From: Maea johnstoni
Taxonomy: Eukaryota; Annelida; Polychaeta; Spionida; Magelonidae
Direction: 5' to 3'
Length of the DNA: 64,000 nt
Assembly (NCBI GenBank): GCA_963942565.1
Contig: OZ012699.1
Coordinates: 28,884,631 to 28,948,630, forward strand
The stretch's first letter is position 1; each line of letters starts with the position of its first letter. This document shows, piece after piece, positions 49,112 to 59,688 of the stretch. Below the pieces are notes generated by a model. That model worked only from the letters and a program-made list of their open reading frames with translations, did not search any database and was not told the DNA's origin. The translations under genes were made by a program, and so were the position numbers.

Positions 49112-49788
49112 TAGTTCGAGCAACTCTAACAGTGGCACCGGCCGATGTTTACTATATGCTATGTCTAATGGCCTACACCACCGTTAGAGTTCTAAGCATT
49201 TAAAAAGGTGAACTTGCGCCAAGAAAACTGGGCGCTCACATTTCTAGCCCAGTCTGGCCCCCCAAACCAACTGAATTCGTTCCCTACCTTGTTAATTTAC
49301 GTTGTGACGCTTTTACAGCACTCAAATCCGTCCAGAGTGCGAGAAATGAGAGCTTTTTGGCTGGAAGCGATAATTTTCACTGTGTCCGTTCCGCCATTTA
49401 ATTTGAGATATGACTAGTCGAGCAGCACACGTGTGAGAAGGTGATAGGTTTTATACGGGAAATGCTGGACAGTGCTGCTCGACTAGTCATGCCTCAAATT
49501 AAATGGCGGAACGGACACAGTGAAAATTATCGCTTCCAGCCAAAAAGCTCTCATTTCTCGCACTCTGGACGGATTTGAGTGCTGTAAAAGCGTCACAACG
49601 TAAATTAACAAGGTAGGGAACGAATTCAGTTGGTTTGGGGGGCCGGACTGGGCTAGAAATGTGAGCGCCCAGTTTTCTTGGCGCAAGTTCACCTTTTTAA
49701 ATGCTTAGAACTCTAACGGTGGTGTAGGCCATTAGACATAGCATATAGTAAACATCGGCCGGTGCCACTGTTAGAGTTGCTCGAACTA
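49112..49788. mobile_element. MULE-like foldback element, 9-bp target duplication
   Basis: TATTCAGTG flanks both sides (49103-49111 and 49789-49797). Arms of ~316 bp are almost perfect inverted repeats (TAGTTCGAGCAACTCTAAC at the tip, CGAGCAGCAC at the inner end) around a ~45-base loop. Long TIRs with a 9-bp duplication fit Mutator-like elements. It has no transposase. It sits in the N-terminal coding region of BTB copy B and is missing from copy A. Confidence 0.92.
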
Positions 49789-49819
49789 TATTCAGTGTAG
49801 ATGTAAGAATCTGGAGAAT

Positions 49820-51275
49820 ATGGCAGGTTTTCTGCACCAGATGCAGAAAGAGAAAGAACTGTGCGACTTGTCAGTACGAGTGCAAGGAACAACAATCCAT
49901 GTTCATCGTTTGATCATGGCAGCTGGATCTCAGTATTTCCGATCTCTCTTCAACAGCGGAATGAAAGAGTGTTCCTCAAATGTAGTGGACTTGGACTGCT
50001 GTTCTGCAGAAGTTATGGAAAAGATTGTTGCATACTTATATGTAGGTGAAATTAATCTAGGAGATGGTGATGTCATTGAAATTCTCAACGCTTCTGAGTA
50101 CCTTCTCATGTCAGCCCTTAAAGAATTGTGTGAGCAGAACATAGTGAAAAATATCAAGTCGCATGATCTATTCCCTCTAATGCAATTGGCTGAAGATTAC
50201 TCTCTTCCGAAACTTCACAAGGCTGCTAAAAGAATCCTGTTGGCGAACTTCACTCCCATGTCTCAAAGGAGACCAGATTTCCCTACTCTCTCCCTGGCTA
50301 ACCTGAAAGGCATTGTGGGTGATGATGATGTGTGGGCTTCAGATCTTGACCTTTTGGATGCGGTTTTAGTGTGGACAAGACATGATACCGACTCGAGAGT
50401 GGCCTTCCTTCCAGAATTGCTCAAATTGGTCCGCTGGGGGAACATAGACAATGAGGTGATGGTCAGAAAGATGGACAGTGAGCCTCTCTTGCAACTTCCT
50501 GAATGCAAGGATGTGATGATGCAGGTACTGCAGACTGTGGTCTCTCCATCGCTGACTCGCAGGGGAGCACCGCAGGAAGTTATCATGATAATCCCAATGG
50601 AAGATTCACCGATGCACTCAATTCTAGCATACTTCATCAATGAGAATAAATGGTGTGTAACCACTTTGGGTGTTAGTAATTTTAATTCAGATGGACAGAA
50701 ATGCAAAGATCTGCATGCAGCACAGCCAAGAAATTCAATCCTCTGCGTGAATTACAAAGATAATAGCTTTTGTTTCCATGAATGCTGTAGAGGAGACTGG
50801 CTGAAACATCGTGATTATCTTGAAAATGAGGACATGATACATGTGATTCCCCTAATAACTGATTTTGATGGATATTTGCACGTGACTACGGACTGCACGT
50901 TTGTTATTGTCAAGGATCACCTGTATGTGACAGGACTAAAATACTGTGGCAGGACGCACATGTTCAAATCCAACCAAATGTACTTCATTGACCTCTTGAC
51001 TGGAGGCTACAATCAGTGGCAGGCGACTTTTCCGATGCCGTATGACATATATACGTTCTATGTACCGGAAATGTTCGTGCACGAAGGAGACACGACCACA
51101 GTGTTTGTCTTCGTCATATGGTCCGGCAGGGACAATGACATGGAAGACATGTACCTGCTACAATGCTATGATGTAGAAAATGCACTGTGGACCGCATTCA
51201 CGGTTGCTCAATGTATGGAAGAAGATGATCTTGTCTATCAACTTTATTTCAAAGGAGATGTTTTGCATGTAAAAG
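49820..51275 (+). CDS. BTB-BACK (kelch-like) protein, copy B, exon 1
   Basis: This paralogue of 14967-16488 has the BTB domain (LCDLSVRVQGTTIHVHR, then AAGSQYFRSLF) and BACK domain (NIKSHDLFPLMQLAEDYSLP) intact. A divergent kelch-like region follows, with MYFIDLLTGGYNQW. Two small in-frame deletions relative to copy A are visible, for example SPSLTRRGAP versus SPLLASDEMSQILQTRRGAP. The frame starts at ATG 49820 (MAGFLHQMQKEKELCD), 32 bp after the foldback element. It therefore lacks the cysteine-rich N-terminus of copy A but keeps the whole BTB fold. The donor GTAAAAG|GTATTC at 51275/51276 keeps phase with exon 2. The unspliced frame would end at 51343. The spliced product would be about 581 residues. 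No frameshift is seen, so the copy may still work. Adaptor function for CUL3 is inferred from the family only. Confidence 0.88.
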
Positions 51276-51601
51276 GTATTCAACAGCTTTTTCAAGATTG
51301 GTTAGTCATCACTAAGAATATTTTGAAAACATGTTGGACTTGACAGTGAGGCTTGTCTGGGCATCTCGGGCAATACCTGGTACAGTTTTGGCAATAACAT
51401 GTACTTATAAAATATAAATATTTACTGGTTCATTTTCATCTAAGACTAAGGGCTCTTATTATTTGAGCAACAGGGATTTTGTCGCAGTTAGAGGTGATCG
51501 GACATTTTAATTCATCTTGATGTATATAAATAAGAAAATGAGACTGCTTTCTTTCATATACAGTGGAACGCCTCTCTTTTTGACACACGCAGGACTGACC
51601 A

Positions 51602-53690
51602 GTATTTGTATTTGTATGTTTATTGACTGTACTTAAACGGTACAAAATCATAACAAAAACAAAATATAATTGTACAAAACTGAATAAAACATAAATTATA
51701 ACACACAGGATAACACATAAACCAAAATATAAGGAAAACTAGATCGAGCAACTCTATCGTCGGGCATGCCGTTGTTTACATTCTGAGATTGATAGGCCAT
51801 ACCCACGATAGAGAAAGCCCCATACAAAACTTTTCCACTGCGCCCAAAAAACTGGGCGCTCACATTTCTAGCCCAGTCCGGCCACCCAAACCAACTGAAT
51901 TCGTTTCCTACCTTGGTAATTTACGTTGTGACGCCTTTACAGCACTCAAATCCGTCCAGAGTGCGAGAAATGAGAGCTTTTTGGCTGGAAGCGATAATTT
52001 TCACCGTGTCCTTACCGCCATTGAATTCGAGGCATGACTAGTCGAGCAGCACTGTCCATCATTTCCCGTATCAAACCTATCACCTTCTCACATGTGTGCT
52101 GCTCGACTAGTCATATCTCGAATTCAATGGCGGTAAGGACACGGTGAAAATTATCGCTTCGAGCCAAAAAGCTCTCATTTCTCGCACTCTGGACGGATTT
52201 GAGTGCTGTAAAGGCGTCACAGCGTAAATTACTAAGGTAGGAAACGAATTCAGTTGGTTTGGGTGGCCGGACTGGGCTAGAAATGTGAGCGCCCAGTTTT
52301 TTGGGCGCAGTGGAAAAGTTTTGTATGGGGCTTTCTCTATCGTGGGTATGGCCTATCAATCTCAGAATGTAAACAACGGCATACCCGACGGTAGAGTTGC
52401 TCGATCTAAAGGAAAACTAGCTAAGTAACTAGACATATAAGTAATTATAATAGATAACAAAAGAATAAAATTGCCATGCAGTAAGTGGCATTACAATTCG
52501 ATTAATATCTACAGTTTTCAGGACGGAAAGTACCAGGTGTCTGTGTAAGTTGCTGGACTAGCAAAATGCTCACACTGCGTTACTTTTTTCGCACCGCATA
52601 GTGGTTAGGCAGTGGTAAACCGAGTAGCTACTATTAAAGCATCCTTTGTCTTTAAGAAAGGATGCTAACCTTTAACAAACGGAGGTGGTACTCTGTGGTA
52701 CTAGGCGCGTCTATCTAGACCTCATGGTTCGTCTATATATGTCAGCAATATATTTACTGGATATCACCCACACTTTTAGCATAATTTCGAAGGGTACGCC
52801 TTCTGGGTGTTGGCCCATCAATACCCCAAGAAGATTTTGTGGTTGTGCGAAGATGTGATCTACTGTAACTTCGTTTGTTGCTCTACTAACGTCTACATTT
52901 CCTTTCTTGTACCTTCATTGTTAGGGCATTGCATTATAATGTGATTAACGTCTTCTCTTATCCCGAGGTCACATAGGTTGCACACCTTATTACTGTAAGA
53001 TATGTTTTAATCTGTAATCATGGTCTTTATAAGACTAGCGTTACATACTAGCTTACTCATAATCTCGCAATTATTGGTGTGGCATGGCATCAGATCAGAT
53101 ATGATCCACCAGATCAGGTAGAAAGGGCAGTCTAGTACTCTAAAAATAAGGGCATTACTTCTATGTAAGTCATACTCTTCATCTTCTTTTCGCCAGGCTA
53201 TCTCCCAAATTTTCTTTTCCCACTCGACTTTACTCAAGTGACATCCATTTGCAATCATGTCTAAGCATAAGTCTTTGCTTACATTAAGTAACTCGTTTAT
53301 AGGGCTACTATAGGCATTTCTAGATCCTTTAAGTGGTCATTTCGATATTCTCCTGCTTTATGCACAAGGATTCGTTTGGATATGGCGTTATCAGGCATAG
53401 TGATAATTGTTCGCAGAAAAAGGATCTTTTTCACTTTTATGAACTGAACGATGTCTATCCACCCCATGGGATAGGTGGTACTATAGTTGGGAGACCTGGG
53501 GGAAACCTTTGACACCTTTCCTCAAACGTATCTCTGGAATTTACGGAGTAAATCCTGTTTGTCAGGTTGGAGAACCCAGACTTCAGAGCCGTAGGTGACA
53601 AGAGGGGCAATTATCAACCAAAACAAGATGTTACCAACTGCCATATTGACGCCCTTGTTATTTATGGCATAAAGTTAAAGCCTATACTGA
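51602..53690 (-). mobile_element. Antisense 5'-truncated LINE (non-LTR retrotransposon)
   Basis: Read on minus, the fragment encodes the C-terminal end of a LINE reverse-transcriptase protein. PLVTYGSEVWVLQPDKQDLL (near 53600-53540) is the typical YGSE(V/I)W block. QFIKVKKILFLRTIITMPD follows, then a zinc-knuckle-like CNLCDLGIREDVNHIIMQCP (near 52980-52910). The reading is broken by an in-frame stop and frame shifts, so it is dead. The 3' end near 51602 has AATAAA and an ACAAATACAAATA tail, consistent with a CR1/L2-like or related family. It interrupts the pogo-like element in the BTB intron of copy B and is absent from copy A. Confidence 0.82.
51740..52408. mobile_element. Second MULE-like foldback element, nested in the LINE
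   Basis: AAGGAAAAC flanks both sides (51731-51739 and 52409-52417). The tips TAGATCGAGCAACTCTA and TAGAGTTGCTCGATCTA are inverted, and the arms are about 310 bp. It shares most of its arm with 49112-49788 but differs near the tips, and the loop lies in the opposite orientation. Confidence 0.92.
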
Positions 53691-53987
53691 CTACAGAATT
53701 AGAGGTCCTAATTTTGGCAAATTGAAGCCTTTTTTACTGGAACCACTCTTAAAACAATCCTGTCCACATGTGCATGGCTGTCGTCTTTTTCTATCAGTTA
53801 TAGCATAGTTAAAGGTTCCTGTGTTTTCAGTTTTCCTTTTGATCACACTTGAAATAGAAGACTTTGACAAGCCACATATAGTACTTGGGCTGACCCTTAA
53901 TTCAAAAGATGAGAGTCATCCATGTATATACTATATAGTGATGTAGTTAATGCAAGAGTGCTAGTAATACTTATAAATATATTTCAG

Positions 53988-54277
53988 TTGGTGATATCCA
54001 CAAGTTCTACAGCATTCAAGACAAGGTCTGGAGGGAGGGGCAGAAAGAGTATGAATCTACTCCATACACAACTCCACCCTTGAGAAGAGAAGAGGCTACT
54101 CATCTAGCAACCCTCAGAGGGGAGGAGTATCTGTTCAGTGATACCAAAGCTGTCAAGTTCTGCCCAGCTCTGAATAATTGGATGTGGCTTGCTCCACCAC
54201 CTCTCAGAATTAGGGACGCTGTGGCCGTCAGAGTTCTCACCTCAGAGAGAGATCTTGTTACTCCCCTTGGATATTGA
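53988..54277 (+). CDS. BTB-BACK protein, copy B, terminal coding exon
   Basis: After the TATTTCAG acceptor the exon reads (V)GDIHKFYSIQDKVWREGQKE and ends ERDLVTPLGY with TGA at 54275-54277. It adds 95 codons plus the junction residue, in phase with 51275. Acceptor, phase and reading frame match copy A. The C-terminus here is uninterrupted by transposons and so represents the ancestral end. The intron is 2712 bp versus 2131 bp in copy A, mainly because of the LINE and its nested foldback element. Confidence 0.82.
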
Positions 54278-55139
54278 CTCTCATCTTGTAAAATTCACCA
54301 GTGGGGGTATCCTTTGTCTTAACTCTACATTATTTTTAGATAATGTAGACTTACTGTCTAGGTTACACAACAACTATTTCCATATTAAAACAATGGATAT
54401 TGAATATCAACTACCTAGTGGAAGGAGCCTGATGAATAAATGGTGGATTTTAAGTCGATGCCCTTAGAACTCTCCATTACCTGATAACAATGGAAACCTC
54501 ATCTTCGTCTGGGTGTCCATTATTATCAGGACAGTAATTGAGAATTCTTTGGGCATTCACTATTACATAGTACTCGGTACATAGCTTATCCAGCAGGACG
54601 CCCAGTTGTCATTTGAACACCCCCAAAAATGTCAATTTAAAAGCAGATAATTGAAATTTGTCACCTCACTATAATTCCTATCACACTGACACTGAATAAG
54701 GATGCTATGCCTTATTTCAATTAGTAAATATATGTGTATGGTTATAATCTGAGATTATTGTAATCTCAATTTGGAAATAGGATGGCCAAAGATTTTGAAA
54801 TTGCCAATTTTGTGCACCCAATTTCTAAATTCTGGCTAAGACCCTACCTCGGCAAGAGCTTTGCAGGGAGCACCAACACGACAAGGTTTAGATAGTTGTC
54901 ATATTTGTTTGTGTACATAGTATTTTGCCTCAGACATAAGCAGACTCTGCATTATAGGGAATATAGGGGCTGCCCTGATGACCCAGTGGTCAGGGCATTG
55001 TACCATGTCCATGATTGGTATTGGAATTGTATCAGTGACCTTATGTATACATAATCTAACATGATACAAATAGAGTATTACTGGAAATATTTAAATGGTA
55101 TTGTTGATTCTATCAGGTACAACAGCATATCATCATAGT

Positions 55140-56220
55140 ATGTGTTAAGTATTGCTTGTTTTCAAGATACTGTGTCAAACTATGTGTCCAGGCTTGAATG
55201 GAATAGAAGGACAAGAGCTAGGGTAGTGATATCATTGATATGAATTTTTTTCGATTTCATTAATTGATATATTTTTCGATTCGATTTGATTTGATACACC
55301 GTTACATGCTCGTAGGGCACAATTATTTATAGGGATGTCATTGATATCCCTTTATTTTGGTTAGATACCCTGTGTCTTGGCCATATGCCTGAGTAAAGCA
55401 CACCATTCCTTCCAAATTCTATTACAAAAGCCATAGAAAATACTTCAATATTTAGTCAGAGTTTCACTTCGCATTAGTTTAACAGGAAAATGTCTGGAAA
55501 AAGTGTATTTTCTATTAATAATCATACGTCATTATTGGTGTACTGAATATCGATTATTTCGATTCGATACCCAACCATTCAATTCTATTTAATTGACAAA
55601 GTGAAAATGACGATTGATCGATTTGTTTACTATCGATGACATCCCTAAGCTAGGGTACGATTGCGTTACTTTTAATTCTGTCTCAATACAGTCAAAGGTT
55701 TGAAGAGTGTGAGATTTTCATTACTGCCTGCTTTCTCAAGATACTGTGTCAAACTATGTGTCCAGGCTTGCATTAGAGAGGGGGAAAAGAGGTAGGGACC
55801 GTAGGGTTCCATTGTGTTACCTTTAATTCTATGTCTAAGTACTGTCAAAGGTGCTGAAGAGTGTGCGATTTTCTTAAAGCCTGGATCATCAAAATATTGT
55901 GTCTTACTATGTGTCCAGGCTTGAATGGGATAGGAGGAAAAGAGGTGGGGTACCATTAAGTTACCTTTAAATCTATGTTTCAATAGTCAAAGGTGCTAAA
56001 GAATGTGAGATTTTCATTATTGCCTGTTTTTCAAGATATTGTGTATAACTATGTGTCCAGACCTGAGAGAAGATAAAAAGGTAGGGTACAATTGACTTAC
56101 CTTTAATTTCATATCTCAGTTCAGTCAAAGGTGCTGAACAGTGTAAGATTTTCACTAAGCCTGGATCCTTGGGAAACGTGACCTCGAATCCAGGAAAATG
56201 GGACACCCTTAACTCATGAT
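55140..56220 (+). repeat. ~130-bp imperfect tandem repeats, copy B
   Basis: This matches the copy A array at 21205-21990 but is interrupted by a hAT-like MITE (55224-55647). Units recur with TACTATGTGTCCAGGCTTG and GTCAAAGGTGCTGAAGAG. Confidence 0.75.
55224..55647. mobile_element. hAT-like MITE with 8-bp target duplication
   Basis: AGCTAGGG flanks both sides (55216-55223 and 55648-55655). The termini TAGTGATATCATTGATA and TATCGATGACATCCCTA are inverted. Copy A keeps the empty site AGAGCTAGGGTACTAATG near 21259. It is a sister of 23955-24366. Confidence 0.92.
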
Positions 56221-56724
56221 AATAATATCATTAATATTTGGTCCATATTGCCAAACATTTATGGTAGCCTGATAACTACACACAGGCATGCAACATTGTG
56301 GAAGCAGTTTATAGTGTCTTTGCACCTGAAAGTCTACCTGGTAGTGAAGAAAGGAAAATTATCTTGGTCTTAGTTATTCATTCATTTATCTTTACTATTC
56401 ATCATTTACTATTGTGTTAACCATGTTTGTTTTGCAAGTGCACAAGAGCTGTTTTGTATTAATAGTAATTTGATGTTATGTACTAATACGATTTAACAAA
56501 ATGGTTGCATCGTACATTGATATTGGTCAGCCTGGAGACGGGATAAGTTTGGGGATTTAGGGTTTAAGATTAATGGTCAAGGGAATTAGTTACAGTATCT
56601 ATACACAATTAATGAACATTTACGAGTTGTGATATCTTATTTCCTTTACAGTAGGTGCATTATTTAACAATTATTATTATAAGGTCCCCAGGTTTCTTAC
56701 TACCTTGTCCTTGATATTATGTAT

Positions 56725-56903
56725 TACAGATGAACTTGGATATGACAGACTCAATGGGACCAGGAAAATTGGTCCGTCATATGCAAAATCCGTCTTATAC
56801 ATATGACGAATACTTGATATGCATCGGACTGGATCCAAGCATACCGTCCGTCATATCCAAAAATCCGTCGTACAGTGGTCCGTCATATCCAAGTTCACCT
56901 GTA
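56725..56903. mobile_element. pogo-like MITE inserted in copy B
   Basis: The ends are TACAGATGAACTTGG and CCAAGTTCACCTGTA. Copy A lacks it (CTTGTCACATGTATGAAC near 22513). It is the same family as 20591-20769. Confidence 0.85.
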
Positions 56904-57609
56904 TATGTACTTTCAAAATGTATGAACTTTTACGACGAGAGTTGTAGTGAGTAAATATACATTCATACATTGATCTGTTTAAGTATTTGATCTGTATTGT
57001 CAACAGTCTGGTTGTTTTTGGAACTAGTAAGTTTCAAAGATGATTAAGCTCATTCAGAAATCTCTTTAAATAACACAATGATTTTGTAAAGGAACTAGTG
57101 GTGAAAAACTATTTCTTTTTGACTGTTAAAAATAGCCTTCAAAAATCACCATCACCTAATTATATGTGCATACTTTGTATTGAGCCTACATGTTTCCCTT
57201 GTTTCTTATTGAAATACCTAATGCTGCTTTGTCAATTTCTGTGTACAGTAAGGAATATATTTAGAAGGAGTTGTGATGCCTATCAAGGTATTTTTGTTTG
57301 GTCTGCCTATGAATATTTTTAGAGGTTGTTGTACAAACAACAACCTATATTCAGTTTGCTTTTGTTGTCTTACATTCCTGGGGAGGGTCCTGGGAGCTGG
57401 TTACTGATTTTCCCTATGTTGTCTTACATGGCATTTTTGGAAAATTCTAGGCGAATGATCTGGAGAGTGGGGTGTGGTGGGGTCGTTTTGTTTAATGTTT
57501 CTGTTAGAATTGGGTGTGTAGTTTATAATGTTTGTTTCATTGTTTCTGTGGGTTGCCTAGTTTTTTTTTGGTGGATTTTTACGTGTTTATACTTTACGTT
57601 TTCTTCACT

Positions 57610-57930
57610 CCAATACGATTCTGTAGCGCGTCTCGTCTGGTGGGGCGGCCGTTGGATGCGCATGCGTGGGTGGATGCGCATGCGTGGGTTTTCTGCATAT
57701 TTAATGCGATCGGCTAATCACGTGACAGCACCACGTGGTTTGTCTCTGGTGAATTATCCAATGAGCGGTCTCACTGCCTCATCGTCACACCGCGTGGTAC
57801 TCTTTCCCGCGGTTTATTAACCAATGAGCGGCTATTTGTATCCCTCTTACTACTATTTTACTCACGTGTTCATTCACGTATTTATTACATTGGCTAGGTT
57901 ACCCTCCGCCATTTTGAATATCGGTTTTGC
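57610..57930 (+). promoter_or_regulatory. Candidate promoter with NRF1, E-box, CCAAT and YY1 motifs
   Basis: Within ~300 bp lie two TGCGCATGCGTG motifs (57657-57668 and 57675-57686, NRF1-type, 18 bp apart) and three CACGTG E-boxes (57719, 57732, 57863). Two CCAATGAGCGG boxes (57758, 57821) and CCGCCATTTTG (57905-57915, YY1-type) complete the set. The GC rise and clustered CpGs stand out from AT-rich flanks. This combination is typical of housekeeping-type animal promoters. It lies upstream of the terminal exon at 61011 on the same strand. Confidence 0.5.
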
Positions 57931-59430
57931 CGAAATTTGCACCCCGATTTCAAAGCTTTCGTTTGTGGCCATCTCTAACTCTAAAATTCTGAAACCAAAA
58001 GAATTAACAAGCCAAGTATCTATATTATTAAGATTAATTCTTTTGGTTTCGGAAAATCGAAAATATTTTGAGATATTTGTCAACACGCATCGATGGTGGC
58101 GTGAACATGGCGATGGGTCGGGTTTGACGAAATTTGCACCCCGATTTCAAAGCTTTCGTTTGTGGCCATCTCTAACTCTAAAATTCTGAAACCAAAAGAA
58201 TTAACAAGCCAAGTATCTATATTATTAAGATTAATTCTTTTGGTTTCGGAAAATCGAAAATATTTTGAGATATTTGTCAACACGCATCGATGGTGGCGTG
58301 TTGACCACGGCGATTAGTACATTCTCAATGGTACCTCGCCGATTCCTGTCAATTTCATCAAGCTATCTCCCCCCGATCACAATATGACTACCTACCTGGA
58401 TAGATGAGATCCTCATCTATCTGATTCAATCATTTTTTTAATTCAACTTCAGGTTGGAAGCGAAAAAATAGCTTTTCGCTACAACCGGAAGTTGATTTTT
58501 TTGATATAGCGAGATTAGGGCATTGATATGCATTGTGTGCATTTCACACAAAAAACATACTTTTCTGCGATCGGCTAATCACGTGACAGCACCACGTGGT
58601 TTTGTCTCTGGTGAATTATCCAATGAGCGGTCTCACTGCCTCACCGTCACACCACGTGGTACTCTTTCCCGCGGTTTATTAACCAATGAGCGGCTATTTG
58701 TATTTCTCTTTGTACTATTTTACTTACGTGTTCATTCACGTATTTTTTACATTGGCTAGGTTACCCTCCGCCATTTTGAATATCGGTTTTGCCGAAATTT
58801 GCACCCCGATTTCAAAGCTTTCGTTTGTGGCCATCTCTAACTCTAAAATTCTGAAACCAAAAGAATTAACAAGCCAAGTATCTATATTATTAAGATTAAT
58901 TCTTTTGGTTTCGGAAAATCGAAAATATTTTGAGATATTTGTCAACACGCATCGATGGTGGCGTGAACATGGCGATGGGTCGGGTTTGACGAAATTTGCA
59001 CCCCGATTTCAAAGCTTTCGTTTGTGGCCATCTCTAACTCTAAAATTCTGAAACCAAAAGAATTAACAAGCCAAGTATCTATATTATTAAGATTAATTCT
59101 TTTGGTTTCGGAAAATCGAAAATATTTTGAGATATTTGTCAACACGCATCGATGGTGGCGTGTTGACCACGGCGATTAGTACATTCTCAATGGTACCTCG
59201 CCGATTCCTGTCAATTTCATCAAGCTATCTCCCCCCGATCACAATATGACTACCTACCTGGATAGATGAGATCCTCATCTATCTGATTCAATCATTTTTT
59301 TAATTCAACTTCAGGTTGGAAGCGAAAAAATAGCTTTTCGCTACAACCGGAAGTTGATTTTTTTGATATAGCGAGATTAGGGCATTGATATGCATTGTGT
59401 GCATTTCACACAAAAAACATACTTTTTTCA
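57705..59430 (+). repeat. 862-bp tandem duplication with nested 197-bp duplication
   Basis: GCGATCGGCTAATCACGTG at 57705 recurs at 58567. Each unit contains a further tandem pair starting CGAAATTTGCACCCC (57931 and 58128; 58793 and 58990). Each inner unit has a hairpin CCAAAAGAATTAA / TTAATTCTTTTGG. Other hairpins include GATAGATGAG-ATC-CTCATCTATC near 58402. Units look nearly identical, so the event is recent. The NRF1-like pair lies just outside and is not duplicated. Confidence 0.9.
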
Positions 59431-59555
59431 ATAAATTGTCACGTCGCCGTTTCTGGGTCAAAATTTACAAATGGCCCATCAAAGTGTTCGCAACAAATAG
59501 GGCTTTTACCCTATTATCATAACTTGTTGCTTATATTTGTAATTTTTGAAAAAAA

Positions 59556-59603
59556 ATGGCGACTTCGGAAAAAAACGGCAAAAACGGCTTTTTGGAATGT
59601 TGA
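59556..59603 (+). CDS. Possible short first coding exon (weak)
   Basis: AAAAAATGGCGACTTCGG starts a 15-codon frame, MATSEKNGKNGFLEC. ATGGCGACTTC is a good start context, and the frame lies between the promoter-like block and the terminal exon at 61011. No strong donor follows, so this may be chance. Confidence 0.15.
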   Translation: MATSEKNGKNGFLEC

Positions 59604-59688
59604 TTTAGGAACCCTGGCGAAATTCTAAATTTACTTATTAATTTCGCCACTAAAACCGGAAAAAAAGTTTCAACTTCAAGAAAACAGA

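Larger units (their letters stand above)
29525..57318 (+). repeat. Segmental duplication, copy B (interrupted)
   Basis: This is the paralogue of 13200-22916 in the same orientation. The matching flank starts near 29525 (TCATATCATTTTATAGTG) and the end is at 57318. It is enlarged by a tandem duplication (30614-31397 repeated from 31398), a 16.4-kb element, two foldback elements, an antisense LINE and several MITEs. It lacks the TA microsatellite, the TTAA-type MITEs and two pogo-like MITEs of copy A. Confidence 0.88.

Noticed and set aside
49208-49692. Identical 69-codon frames on opposite strands
   Set aside because: They lie in the inverted arms of the foldback element. The same holds for the pair at 51789-52037 and 52111-52359.
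57326-57820. 164-codon plus-strand frame with apparent membrane segments
   Set aside because: Hydrophobicity follows from T-rich DNA. The frame crosses the promoter-like motif cluster and ends in the duplicated block. No homology was recognised.
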